A stretch of DNA of 64,000 nucleotides. Origin: Celeribacter persicus. GTDB taxonomy: Bacteria; Pseudomonadota; Alphaproteobacteria; Rhodobacterales; Rhodobacteraceae. The notes beneath the pieces were generated by a model. It saw only the letters and a program-made list of their open reading frames with translations, did not search any database and was not told the DNA's origin. The number at the start of each line of letters is the position of its first letter. Position 1 is the first letter of the stretch. A program made the position numbers and the translations under genes. This document shows positions 42,904-50,289 of the stretch, one piece after another. The DNA is taken from positions 20,822 to 84,821 of the forward strand of contig NZ_QAOH01000017.1 of NCBI RefSeq assembly GCF_003050785.1, written 5' to 3'.

Positions 42904-44271
42904 TCACTCCCTTTGCATCATGCCTTGCGCGAGGTCTCCGGCGGGGGCTGCCGGTAGCTTGATGGAGGCCTCGAAACCGGAAGACCTGCCCGGACGCGGA
43001 GATGCCAAGCTGAGCGGACTACCGATCCGGTTCGCGATGGCGGCGACGATGGCGAGGCCCAGCCCACTGCCGTCGGTGCTTGCACTTGCACGCTCAAAAC
43101 GGGCGGTGAGGCGGTCAAGGGTGTCACGGGAGAGAACAGGACCATCATTCGCGACGACAAGCCGCCCCTCCGCCGTCAGCGTCATGTCAACCGGAGCATT
43201 TTCCTCGCCATGGCGAAGGGCATTTTCCAGGAGATTCCGGCAGAGGATGGCGAAGGCGTCGGGGTCAATGTCCGACATGACGGCCGTTTCCGGCAGTGTC
43301 AGCACGATGCGGCCCGGCGTGCCCGCGCGTCCGATATCGTCCACCACAATCCGCACGACGGAGCGAAGATCCGCGCTTTGGTCCATCCGAAGGCGCCCGC
43401 CTTCGGCCCGCGCAAGTTGCATGAGCCGTTCGGAAAGCCGCGTCAGCCGCTTTAGGGACGCCTCGATATCGGCCGCCCGGGCGTCAATGGCCGGGTCGCG
43501 CGTCTCCGAGCGGAGCCGCTGCGCCTGCGCAATGGCACCCGCGAGCGGCGTTCGAAGCTCGTGCGCGGCATTCGCAGCAAAGCTGCGCTCGGCCTCGAAC
43601 GCATCGCGCAACCTGCCCAGCAGGCTGTTCAGCGTGTCGGCCAGTGGCCCGATCTCCCTTGGCAGATCGTCAGCGGGAACCTCTGAAAGGTCGCGCGCGC
43701 CGCGCGACTCCAGCCGCACCCGGAACCGGCGCAACGGGTCGAGGCTGAAACGGACAGCAAGGATGATCGCAGTCAAGGCGACCGGCAGGACGATCAGCAG
43801 CGGCAGACTAAGGCCCATCTGGATTTCACGCGCGGTCGACGCACGATGTGCCAGCGGTTCGGCCACAGTGATGCGGATCGTCCCTTGAAGCGCTGCGTCA
43901 CCGTAGAGGCGATGGGTGGCGGTCTGCCGAAACCCCGGCCCGTCATAGGGCGGAAACACAGCGGGGTCCGCCGCATGGGATTGCAGCAGGACGCGCCCTT
44001 CGGCATCGCGGACGAGATACGTAAAGAACTCGTCGTGTTCCCGGATCGGGGCGAGCCGTTGCGTTACCCCCTCATCTTCCCGTCCGACAATGTCGGTCAC
44101 GGCCAGCGGCAGGATCCGCTCAGCGGTCTCGCGCAGGGCACTGTCGAAGACTTCGTCCATCTCGCCCCGGACAATCACGCCGGTGACGCTCGCAGCGAGC
44201 AGCCAAAGTACCGTCAGCACAAGGCCGACCGACAGGGCCAGCCGCGCCATGAGGCTCGCGGGCCACCTCAT
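42904..44271 (-). CDS. Sensor histidine kinase (QseC/PhoQ-like)
   Basis: A 455-residue inner-membrane kinase. One transmembrane helix at residues 8-34 and another at 152-174 flank a periplasmic sensor domain of about 115 residues; a HAMP linker follows. The phosphoacceptor is His237 in AAHELRTPLAG, then the N-box (RNLLENALRHG) and G-box (DGSGLGLAIV). ATG 44271 overlaps the regulator stop as ATGA. It is transcribed away from the redox/metal cluster that it probably controls. The signal may be a metal ion, by analogy with QseC/PmrB-type sensors. Confidence 0.92.
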   Translation of the reverse strand: MRWPASLMARLALSVGLVLTVLWLLAASVTGVIVRGEMDEVFDSALRETAERILPLAVTDIVGREDEGVTQRLAPIREHDEFFTYLVRDAEGRVLLQSHAADPAVFPPYDGPGFRQTATHRLYGDAALQGTIRITVAEPLAHRASTAREIQMGLSLPLLIVLPVALTAIILAVRFSLDPLRRFRVRLESRGARDLSEVPADDLPREIGPLADTLNSLLGRLRDAFEAERSFAANAAHELRTPLAGAIAQAQRLRSETRDPAIDARAADIEASLKRLTRLSERLMQLARAEGGRLRMDQSADLRSVVRIVVDDIGRAGTPGRIVLTLPETAVMSDIDPDAFAILCRNLLENALRHGEENAPVDMTLTAEGRLVVANDGPVLSRDTLDRLTARFERASASTDGSGLGLAIVAAIANRIGSPLSLASPRPGRSSGFEASIKLPAAPAGDLAQGMMQRE

Positions 44272-44927
44272 GGTTTGCCCAGGCGGTAGCCCATGCCGCG
44301 CTCGGTCTCAATGACCTCGCTCCCGAGCTTTTTGCGCAGGCGGCTGACATGGACCTCGATCGTGTTGCTCTCCACCTCGGCGTCAAAGGCGTAGAGCCTC
44401 TCCTCCAGTTGCGCCTTTGACAGCAGCTGACCGGGCCGGGCGAGGAAGGCGTCGAACAGCGCCCATTCGCGGGCCGTCAGCGCAACGGGCTTGCCGTCGC
44501 GGTGAACACTGCGTGCAGCAAGGTCGATGTCCAATGACCCATGGGTGAGGATGGGATTCGGGTTGCCGCTGTAACGCCGGGCGACAGAGCCGATCCGGGC
44601 AGACAGCTCGGCAAGGTCGAAGGGCTTCACGAGGTAATCGTCGGCGCCCACGTTCAGCCCTTCGATCCGATCCGAGACCTGGTCGAGCGCGGTCAGGATG
44701 ATGACCGGGGTCACATCTCCCCGCGCGCGCAGGCCTTTGAGGAACCCGATGCCCCGGCCATCCGGAAGCATCAGATCCAGGAGCATCAGGTCATAGGACG
44801 TGACCCTCACCGCATCGCCGGCCGTATCGAGGCGCGTGACCCAGTCCACCGATTGGCCATCGGCGGCAATCTGGTCGCGCACTGCGGCTCCCAGAACCGT
44901 GTCGTCCTCGATCAGCAGGATGCGCAT
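44268..44927 (-). CDS. OmpR-family response regulator
   Basis: A 219-residue regulator with an N-terminal receiver (phosphorylated Asp51 in LLDLMLPDG, conserved Lys in LVKPFD) and a C-terminal winged helix (ALTAREWALFDAFLARPGQL, then EVHVSRLRKKLG and GMGYRL). It is coupled to the kinase gene and divergent from the PepSY gene, the usual arrangement for a regulator and its target operon. Confidence 0.93.
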   Translation of the reverse strand: MRILLIEDDTVLGAAVRDQIAADGQSVDWVTRLDTAGDAVRVTSYDLMLLDLMLPDGRGIGFLKGLRARGDVTPVIILTALDQVSDRIEGLNVGADDYLVKPFDLAELSARIGSVARRYSGNPNPILTHGSLDIDLAARSVHRDGKPVALTAREWALFDAFLARPGQLLSKAQLEERLYAFDAEVESNTIEVHVSRLRKKLGSEVIETERGMGYRLGKP

Positions 44928-45072
44928 ATTTGTTCTTTCCTTTTGTCCCTAACCTTCTTTTGGCGGCTACGGCTGACGCAAAGCTTACGCGCGCGGATGA
45001 ACTTCTTCAGCCTGCTGTCAGCTTCGTGGCGCATACCTTGCAACGAGACGCGCCCCATGAGGAGTTTGGCCT
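44928..45072. promoter_or_regulatory. Divergent promoter region with candidate regulator box
   Basis: Holds the promoters of the two-component system and the PepSY/cytochrome operon. CTGACGCAAAGCTTACGC near 44972-44989 is a direct-repeat-like box. GCTGTCAG at 45014-45021 recurs as an inverted pair upstream of the poly-aspartate gene, so it may be an operator. Confidence 0.4.
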
Positions 45073-45354
45073 ATGAAGAAGACATTGACAATTCTCGGCT
45101 TTCTCGCGGTGTTCCCGGCCGGCTCCGCACTGGCGGACGATGATTGCTTTGTGCCGATGGCCGATTGGCAACCGCGCGATGCCGTCACTCGACTGGCCGA
45201 AGAGAACGGCTGGACCGTGCGGCGCATCAAGATCGACGACGGCTGCTATGAAATTGACGGCCGCGACGCCGAGGGCCGCCGGATCGAGGTGACGGTGCAC
45301 CCGTCGAATCTGCAAATCATTGAATTCGAGTACGAGGATGACGACGATGACTGA
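45073..45354 (+). CDS. Periplasmic PepSY-domain protein
   Basis: A 93-residue exported protein: signal peptide MKKTLTILGFLAVFPAGSAL (cleavage near residue 21), then a single PepSY/YpeB-like domain (DAVTRLAEENGWTVRRIKID, then GCYEIDGRDAEGRRIEVTVH) and an acidic tail of alternating Glu and Asp. Two cysteines are present in the mature part. Such proteins accompany QseBC-type systems and cytochrome b genes. Its stop overlaps the cytochrome b start by eight bases. Confidence 0.85.
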   Translation: MKKTLTILGFLAVFPAGSALADDDCFVPMADWQPRDAVTRLAEENGWTVRRIKIDDGCYEIDGRDAEGRRIEVTVHPSNLQIIEFEYEDDDDD

Positions 45355-46015
45355 AACCTATGCGACCGAAGGCGAGGCCGGAAGACATGATGCCGATGGT
45401 CCGGTCCGCGTCTGGGACCCGCTGGTGCGGATTTTCCACTGGGGGCTCGTGGTGGCCTTCGTGGTGGCATACCTGAGCGCCGAAGAGCTCTCGACGGTCC
45501 ATGAGGTGGCGGGATACGTCGTTGCCGGGCTGGTGGCCTTCCGTCTGATCTGGGGATTTGTCGGAAGCCGCTATGCCCGCTTTTCCCAGTTTCTTAAAGG
45601 GCCGTCGGCGACAGTCCGGTATCTCAGCGACATGGTAGGTGGTCGTGAGCGCCGCTATCTGGGCCACAATCCCGCAGGTGCTGTGATGGTCGTAGCACTG
45701 CTGATCGCCCTGTCGGGAACCGCTTTCACGGGGTGGCTGATGGAGGATGAGACCCGCATGGCGATGCTGCCCGATGTTCCGCAGATCGTGGCGACAGCCT
45801 GGGCCGACGAGGATGGCGACGAACGCTCAGAATATGGTGAAGGCGGTGAAAGCGCAGTGGGGGAGGTGCACGAAACCCTTGCCAACCTGATGCTTCTGCT
45901 GATCGCGGTACATATAGGCGGCGTGGTTCTGACCTCGTTCCGGCATCGCGAAAACCTTGCGCGGTCCATGGTCACCGGTACCAAACGTGCGCCCGAGCCG
46001 GGCGACATCGCCTGA
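45347..46015 (+). CDS. Cytochrome b561-family membrane protein
   Basis: A 222-residue integral membrane protein with four likely transmembrane helices. Haem-ligand histidines are probable in VRIFHWGLVVAFVVAYL, STVHEVAGYVV, LGHNPAGAVMVVALLIALSG and LLLIAVHIGGVVL. The acidic loop DEDGDERSEYGEGGESAVGE lies before the last helix. It would transfer electrons across the inner membrane. ATG 45347 overlaps the PepSY stop; an ATG at 45338 is possible. A strong terminator follows. Confidence 0.88.
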   Translation: MTETYATEGEAGRHDADGPVRVWDPLVRIFHWGLVVAFVVAYLSAEELSTVHEVAGYVVAGLVAFRLIWGFVGSRYARFSQFLKGPSATVRYLSDMVGGRERRYLGHNPAGAVMVVALLIALSGTAFTGWLMEDETRMAMLPDVPQIVATAWADEDGDERSEYGEGGESAVGEVHETLANLMLLLIAVHIGGVVLTSFRHRENLARSMVTGTKRAPEPGDIA

Positions 46016-46060
46016 CCGGAGGAGTCCCCCAAGGTCGATCGTCCCATCGGCCGAACCTGG

Positions 46061-46088
46061 CCCCGCCCTGATCGGCGGGGTCTTTTTC
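46061..46088 (+). terminator. Rho-independent terminator after the cytochrome b gene
   Basis: CCCCGCC (46061-46067), six-base loop, GGCGGGG (46074-46080), then TCTTTTTCTTT. A classical structure. Confidence 0.85.
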
Positions 46089-46091
46089 TTT

Positions 46092-46131
46092 CCTGACAGC
46101 AAGCTGAAGCGGAAACTGCCGCGCTGTCAGG
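46092..46131. promoter_or_regulatory. Inverted repeat upstream of the poly-aspartate gene
   Basis: CCTGACAGC (46092-46100) and GCTGTCAGG (46123-46131) are perfect complements 22 bases apart. GCTGTCAG also occurs upstream of the PepSY gene (45014-45021), suggesting shared control by the adjacent response regulator. Confidence 0.45.
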
Positions 46132-46186
46132 AAACCCTCAGGTCGGCTCTCCAGATTGTCCTCAGCAGACGAAAGGAGACCCTGCC

Positions 46187-46594
46187 ATGAAAAAGACCCT
46201 GACATTTCTCGCCGCCACAACCGCGTTGACGACAGCGATCGGCGTCCCTGCCTGGAGCGCGATGCAGGCGCCCGACGGCGGCCTTCGGCCGTTCACTGCG
46301 TTCTTCGAAGAGCGCGCGCAAGCGATGCCGCTCATTCTTGCAAGCGACGACGACGATGACGATGACCGCTACCGTAACGGCTCGCGGAGCCGCTATGGCG
46401 ACGATGATGACGACGACTGCGACGACGATGACGATGACGACGATGACGATGACGATGATGACGATGACGATGATGACGATGACGATGATGACTGTCGCGG
46501 TGGCGCCCGCAATCCCGCGCCCGCGGGCACCGTCGCACCGCCGAAGAACGGCCTTTTCGGGAACGGTGCCCCGCCGCAGGTTCAGGTGAACTGA
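46187..46594 (+). CDS. Exported poly-aspartate protein
   Basis: A 135-residue protein with a signal peptide (MKKTLTFLAATTALTTAIGV; cleavage near ASA/WSA, residue 25). Residues 53-59, 70-75 and 77-100 are almost uninterrupted aspartates, broken by Cys76 and Cys101, followed by a Pro/Gly-rich tail ending QVQVN. The DNA is a (GAY)n tract (46407-46490) and may vary in length by slippage. I recognise no family. The acidity suggests periplasmic binding of divalent metal such as iron, manganese or calcium, in keeping with the metal transporters of the cluster. AAAGGAG precedes the ATG. Confidence 0.8.
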   Translation: MKKTLTFLAATTALTTAIGVPAWSAMQAPDGGLRPFTAFFEERAQAMPLILASDDDDDDDRYRNGSRSRYGDDDDDDCDDDDDDDDDDDDDDDDDDDDDDDDCRGGARNPAPAGTVAPPKNGLFGNGAPPQVQVN

Positions 46595-46632
46595 ACCACT
46601 CCGCAGCCCCTCTCCGAATAAGGATACATCCG

Positions 46633-47103
46633 ATGAAATCGCTTCTCGCAACGCTCGCTCTCACCACCGCGCTAACGCTCCCCAGCCTCGCCATGGCGCG
46701 GCCGGTGACACTGACCGCAACGCTCAATAATTACGGCGGCGACGGCGCCTATCTTGCGCTCTACGTCACAGATACCTCTGGAGCCTATGTCGGCAGTCTC
46801 TGGATGGCTGGCGGCAAGTCCAAATACTACGAGCATCTGACCGACTGGTACCGCGCCACGGGTGGCGACACCGCGCAAGTGAACGGCATCACCGGCGCCA
46901 GCATTGGCGCGGGCCGCACGCTGGAGATCACTCTCGACCTCGCCGATGCGCTGTTCGATGCGGGGTACACGCTTCACATCGACGCAGCCGTCGAGGATAT
47001 GCGCGACAGTCCGAACGAGGTGGCGGTGCCACTCACGACCGACGGTGCGGGGACTTCTGTGCCCGGGCGCCGCTACGTCGCCAGCTTCGCCTACGACATG
47101 TGA
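46633..47103 (+). CDS. DUF2271 protein, probable periplasmic FMN carrier
   Basis: A 156-residue exported protein (signal peptide MKSLLATLALTTALTLPSLA). The mature part is a DUF2271 domain: LNNYGGDGAYLALYVTDTSG, then GSLWMAGGKSKYYEHLTDWYR. NGITGAS at residues 84-90 resembles the ApbE flavinylation motif (Dxx[ST]GA[ST]) with Asn in place of Asp, so Thr87 could carry covalent FMN. The flavin transferase gene is two genes downstream. It is followed after 12 bases by the PepSY-flavodoxin reductase gene. The flavinylation is inference; the family and signal peptide are clear. Confidence 0.82.
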   Translation: MKSLLATLALTTALTLPSLAMARPVTLTATLNNYGGDGAYLALYVTDTSGAYVGSLWMAGGKSKYYEHLTDWYRATGGDTAQVNGITGASIGAGRTLEITLDLADALFDAGYTLHIDAAVEDMRDSPNEVAVPLTTDGAGTSVPGRRYVASFAYDM

Positions 47104-47115
47104 GGAGTGAGGGCC

Positions 47116-49323
47116 ATGATCCGTGCACTCCATCGCTGGCCGGGTCTGCTGGCCCTCGTGCTCGTCACCATCCTCAGCTTGAGTGGCGCGGCGCTGTCTG
47201 TCTTTCCTGCGGCCGAGCGGCTTGCCGCGCCACAGGCAGAGACCGAACTGACGGTCGCCACTCTCGCGGATCGCATCCAGTTGGTCTATCCGGGCGTCGA
47301 GCAGATCCGCCGGTCGCCATCGGGACAGATCACCGCCTACTGGTTCGATCAAGGCACGCCGGGCGCCGCCGTGATCGACCCCGCCACGGGTGAGGGCGTG
47401 GCCTCGGCTGATCCCAATCAAGTTGAACGCTGGATTACCAACCTGCATCGCTCGTTGTTTCTGGGCGACGGCGGGCGCATCGCCATGGCTGCAGGGGCGG
47501 CCGCGATGCTGGTCCTCTCCCTTTCCGGAGCGGCACTGGTCGCGCGCCGGACGGGCGGATGGCGGCACTGGTTTGCGCCTCTGCGCGGACCGCTCGCTGG
47601 TCGTCTTCACGTCGAAATCGCCCGGATCGCCGTGGTTGGCCTTCTGCTTTCCTCGACTACGGCTTTGTGGATGACGGCGTCGACCTTCGACCTGCTTCCC
47701 GATGGCGGAGCCCCGCCGGCCTTTCCGGCCGAGGTGAGCAATGAGACGGGCGTTGCGCTCGACCGCCTTGCCGGTCTGAGCGAAATACCAGTCGCAGACC
47801 TGCGCGAGCTGAGCTTTCCCTATCCCGGGGACACCACGGATGTCTTCACGCTCAAGACCGACCGGGGCACCGGATATCTCGATCAGGGCGACGGTGCCCT
47901 CCTGGCCTGGGCCGACCTGACCGGATGGGAGCGCGTCTCCGAGACGATCTACATGCTGCACACCGGACAGGGTGCGGCGGTGCTCGGTCTCGTGCTCGGG
48001 CTCATGGCGCTCGGCGTGCCCGCGATGGGCGCTACCGGCGTCCTGATCTGGCTCGCCGGGCGGCGCGCGCGGCCGCGCATCCGGGGCAACCAGCCCGCAG
48101 GCCGCGCCGGGACGATCCTGCTCGTCGGCAGCGAGGGGGGAAGCACCTGGGGCTTTGCCGCGACGCTTCATGCCGCGCTGACGCAAGCCGGGCAGAGCGT
48201 CCATGTCGGCCCGATGTCGGGCTTTGCGCCAGAGCGCTACACGAGGGCCGAGCGGATCATCCTGCTCGCCGCGACTTACGGCGACGGGGCGGCGCCCGCC
48301 TCAGCGAAGGGCTTTCTCGATCGGCTGAACGCGTTCGATCGGGTGCCAGACATGCCCATTGCGGTGCTTGGCTTCGGCGACCGCAGCTTTCCAGCCTTTT
48401 GCGCCTTCGCCAAGGACGTCGCAGCAGCGGCGCAGGCGAAGGGCTGGCCCGAGCTTCTTCCGCTCGAAACCGTCGACCGCCAATCGCCGCAGGATTTCGC
48501 CCGCTGGGGCCGCGCACTGGGCGACGCTCTCAGGATCGACCTCGAGCTGTCGCACCAGCCCGTCTTGCCGAAAACTGAAACGTTGACCCTCGTCTCGCGC
48601 CGCGACTACGGCGCCGAGGTGCAGGCCCCGACCGCGATCCTCCGCTTCGCGCTTCCGCGCGTCACGCTCTGGCAGCGGCTGGTCGGGGCGGGCTTCGCGC
48701 GGTTCGAGGCCGGTGACCTGATCGGCGTCCTGCCGGAAGGAAGCGCCGTCCCGCGGCTCTATTCGCTCGCCTCCGCGCGCTGCGACGGCTTCATCGAGAT
48801 CGTCGTGAAAAAGCACCCCGGCGGTCTCTGCTCGGGTCAGCTCACGGCCCTGGAGCCGGGCGATACGGTCACCGCCTTCCTCCGCCGCAACCCTGGCTTC
48901 CGTCCGGGGCCGAGCCGGGCACCGCTGATCCTGATCGGCGCGGGGACCGGCATCGGGCCGCTCGCGGGTTTTGTGCGCGGCAACACGCGCCGCAGGCCCA
49001 TCCACCTCTTCTTCGGGATGCGGCATCCCAAAAGCGATTTCTTCTACGGCGAGGAACTGCCCGCCTGGCAGGATGAGGAACGCCTGGTGCGTCTGGTCAT
49101 GGCGGTCTCGCGGGTGGAGCATCCGCACTACGTGCAGGACGCGTTGCGGGACGACGCGGCCCAGGTCACCAGACTGATCCGTGACGGGGCGCGCGTGATG
49201 GTCTGCGGCGGTCGTGAAATGGCGGCGGGCGTGGCCGATACGCTGGCCGAGATCCTCGCGCCGGCCGGGCTCACGCCGGCAGTCCTGAAGGCGGAGGGGC
49301 GGTATGTCGAAGATGTCTACTGA
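47116..49323 (+). CDS. PepSY-TM / flavodoxin / ferredoxin-reductase fusion
   Basis: A 735-residue multidomain protein. The N-terminal 320 residues are a PepSY-associated membrane domain with four helices (MIRALHRWPGLLALVLVTIL, GGRIAMAAGAAAMLVLSLSG, HVEIARIAVVGLLLSSTTAL, AAVLGLVLGLMALGVPAMGA) with possible haem histidines. A flavodoxin domain follows (ILLVGSEGGSTWGFAATLHA, LLAATYGDGAAPAS), then a CysJ/FNR-type FAD- and NADPH-binding module (PRLYSLASA, GTGIGPLAGFVRG, MVCGGREMA). It would move electrons from NADPH through FAD and FMN to the membrane and periplasm. ATG 47116 follows GGAGTGAGG; the end overlaps the ApbE gene by 20 bases. Confidence 0.88.
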   Translation: MIRALHRWPGLLALVLVTILSLSGAALSVFPAAERLAAPQAETELTVATLADRIQLVYPGVEQIRRSPSGQITAYWFDQGTPGAAVIDPATGEGVASADPNQVERWITNLHRSLFLGDGGRIAMAAGAAAMLVLSLSGAALVARRTGGWRHWFAPLRGPLAGRLHVEIARIAVVGLLLSSTTALWMTASTFDLLPDGGAPPAFPAEVSNETGVALDRLAGLSEIPVADLRELSFPYPGDTTDVFTLKTDRGTGYLDQGDGALLAWADLTGWERVSETIYMLHTGQGAAVLGLVLGLMALGVPAMGATGVLIWLAGRRARPRIRGNQPAGRAGTILLVGSEGGSTWGFAATLHAALTQAGQSVHVGPMSGFAPERYTRAERIILLAATYGDGAAPASAKGFLDRLNAFDRVPDMPIAVLGFGDRSFPAFCAFAKDVAAAAQAKGWPELLPLETVDRQSPQDFARWGRALGDALRIDLELSHQPVLPKTETLTLVSRRDYGAEVQAPTAILRFALPRVTLWQRLVGAGFARFEAGDLIGVLPEGSAVPRLYSLASARCDGFIEIVVKKHPGGLCSGQLTALEPGDTVTAFLRRNPGFRPGPSRAPLILIGAGTGIGPLAGFVRGNTRRRPIHLFFGMRHPKSDFFYGEELPAWQDEERLVRLVMAVSRVEHPHYVQDALRDDAAQVTRLIRDGARVMVCGGREMAAGVADTLAEILAPAGLTPAVLKAEGRYVEDVY

Positions 49324-50284
49324 GCTGGTGAAGGTCGCGCTGAACGGACCGACCATGGGCACACGCTGGTCCACGCTGTTCTTCGCGGAACCGGACTTCG
49401 ACCCGGCCACGGTCCGCGTGGCGCTTCAGGCGGCTGTCGATGAGGTGGACGCACAGATGTCCACCTGGAAACCCGATAGCCACCTGATGCGGCTCAATGC
49501 GGCGCCGGTCGGCGAATGGATCGCTGTTCCCGCGCGATTGCGCGAGGTGATACGCCTCGGCCTGGAGATCGGGCGCGCCTCCGGCGGGGCCTTCGATATC
49601 GGCATGGGCGACGCGGTTAAAGCTTGGGGCTTCGGGCCAGGAGACGTCACGCCGGATGGCATCCGCGCAGCGATGAAAAACCCTCGTTGCCCGGCGCATG
49701 AAGTCCTGGAGTTCGACGGCGACCACGTTCGCAAGACCGCGCCCGTCGCGCTCGACCTCAACGGTATCGCCAAGGGTTATGGCGTCGACCGCCTGGCCGA
49801 GACCCTGCGCGATCATGGGATTTCCGCCGGACTCATAGGGATTGACGGCGAGATGCGGGCGATGGGTGTGCGGCCAGACGGCGAGGCCTGGACCATCGCG
49901 GTCGAGGCGCCGGACTCCGAGCGCCGAAGGCCGCATTCAATCCTCGCGCTGCAGGACGCGGCCGTCGCGACCTCGGGCGACTACCGCCACTGGGTCGAGG
50001 TGCAGGGTCGCCGTCTCTCGCACACAATGGATCCGAGACGCGGCGCGCCGCTGATCGCGTCGCCTGCCTCCGTCACCGTCGTTGCCCGCAGCTGTGCCGA
50101 GGCCGATGCCTGGGCAACGGTGCTTATGGTGCTCGGTCTCGACAAAGGAGCGAAACTCGCAAGAAAACAAGGGCTCGACGCCCTGTTCCTCCTGCGCGAT
50201 GATGCAGGGAGCGCGAGGGGCGTAGGAGTCGGACGACTTTTTTCCGAAGAGCCAGCGGCGATGACCCCAGCAGAGGGGAGATAA
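49304..50284 (+). CDS. apbE: FAD:protein FMN transferase (ApbE)
   Basis: A 326-residue ApbE/NosX-family flavin transferase. Typical motifs are GPTMGTRWS, DEVDAQMSTWKPDS, GGAFDIGMG, LDLNGIAKGYGVD and the TSGDYRHW and SHTMDPRRGAPL segments with Mg2+-binding acidic residues. It links FMN from FAD to a threonine of target proteins. No signal peptide or lipobox is seen at the start, so its compartment is uncertain, although its targets are normally extracytoplasmic. It overlaps the reductase gene by 20 bases; GGAGGGGCGGT precedes ATG 49304. Confidence 0.92.
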   Translation: MSKMSTELVKVALNGPTMGTRWSTLFFAEPDFDPATVRVALQAAVDEVDAQMSTWKPDSHLMRLNAAPVGEWIAVPARLREVIRLGLEIGRASGGAFDIGMGDAVKAWGFGPGDVTPDGIRAAMKNPRCPAHEVLEFDGDHVRKTAPVALDLNGIAKGYGVDRLAETLRDHGISAGLIGIDGEMRAMGVRPDGEAWTIAVEAPDSERRRPHSILALQDAAVATSGDYRHWVEVQGRRLSHTMDPRRGAPLIASPASVTVVARSCAEADAWATVLMVLGLDKGAKLARKQGLDALFLLRDDAGSARGVGVGRLFSEEPAAMTPAEGR

Positions 50285-50289
50285 GCCGA

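Noticed and set aside
46407..46490. Tandem GAT/GAC repeats as a possible CRISPR or satellite array
   Set aside because: The tract is an in-frame codon repeat for aspartate inside an exported protein gene; there are no spacers.
46672..48204. 510-codon minus-strand frame
   Set aside because: Antisense to the DUF2271 and flavodoxin-reductase genes; low-complexity Arg/Gly/Pro-rich translation without motifs.
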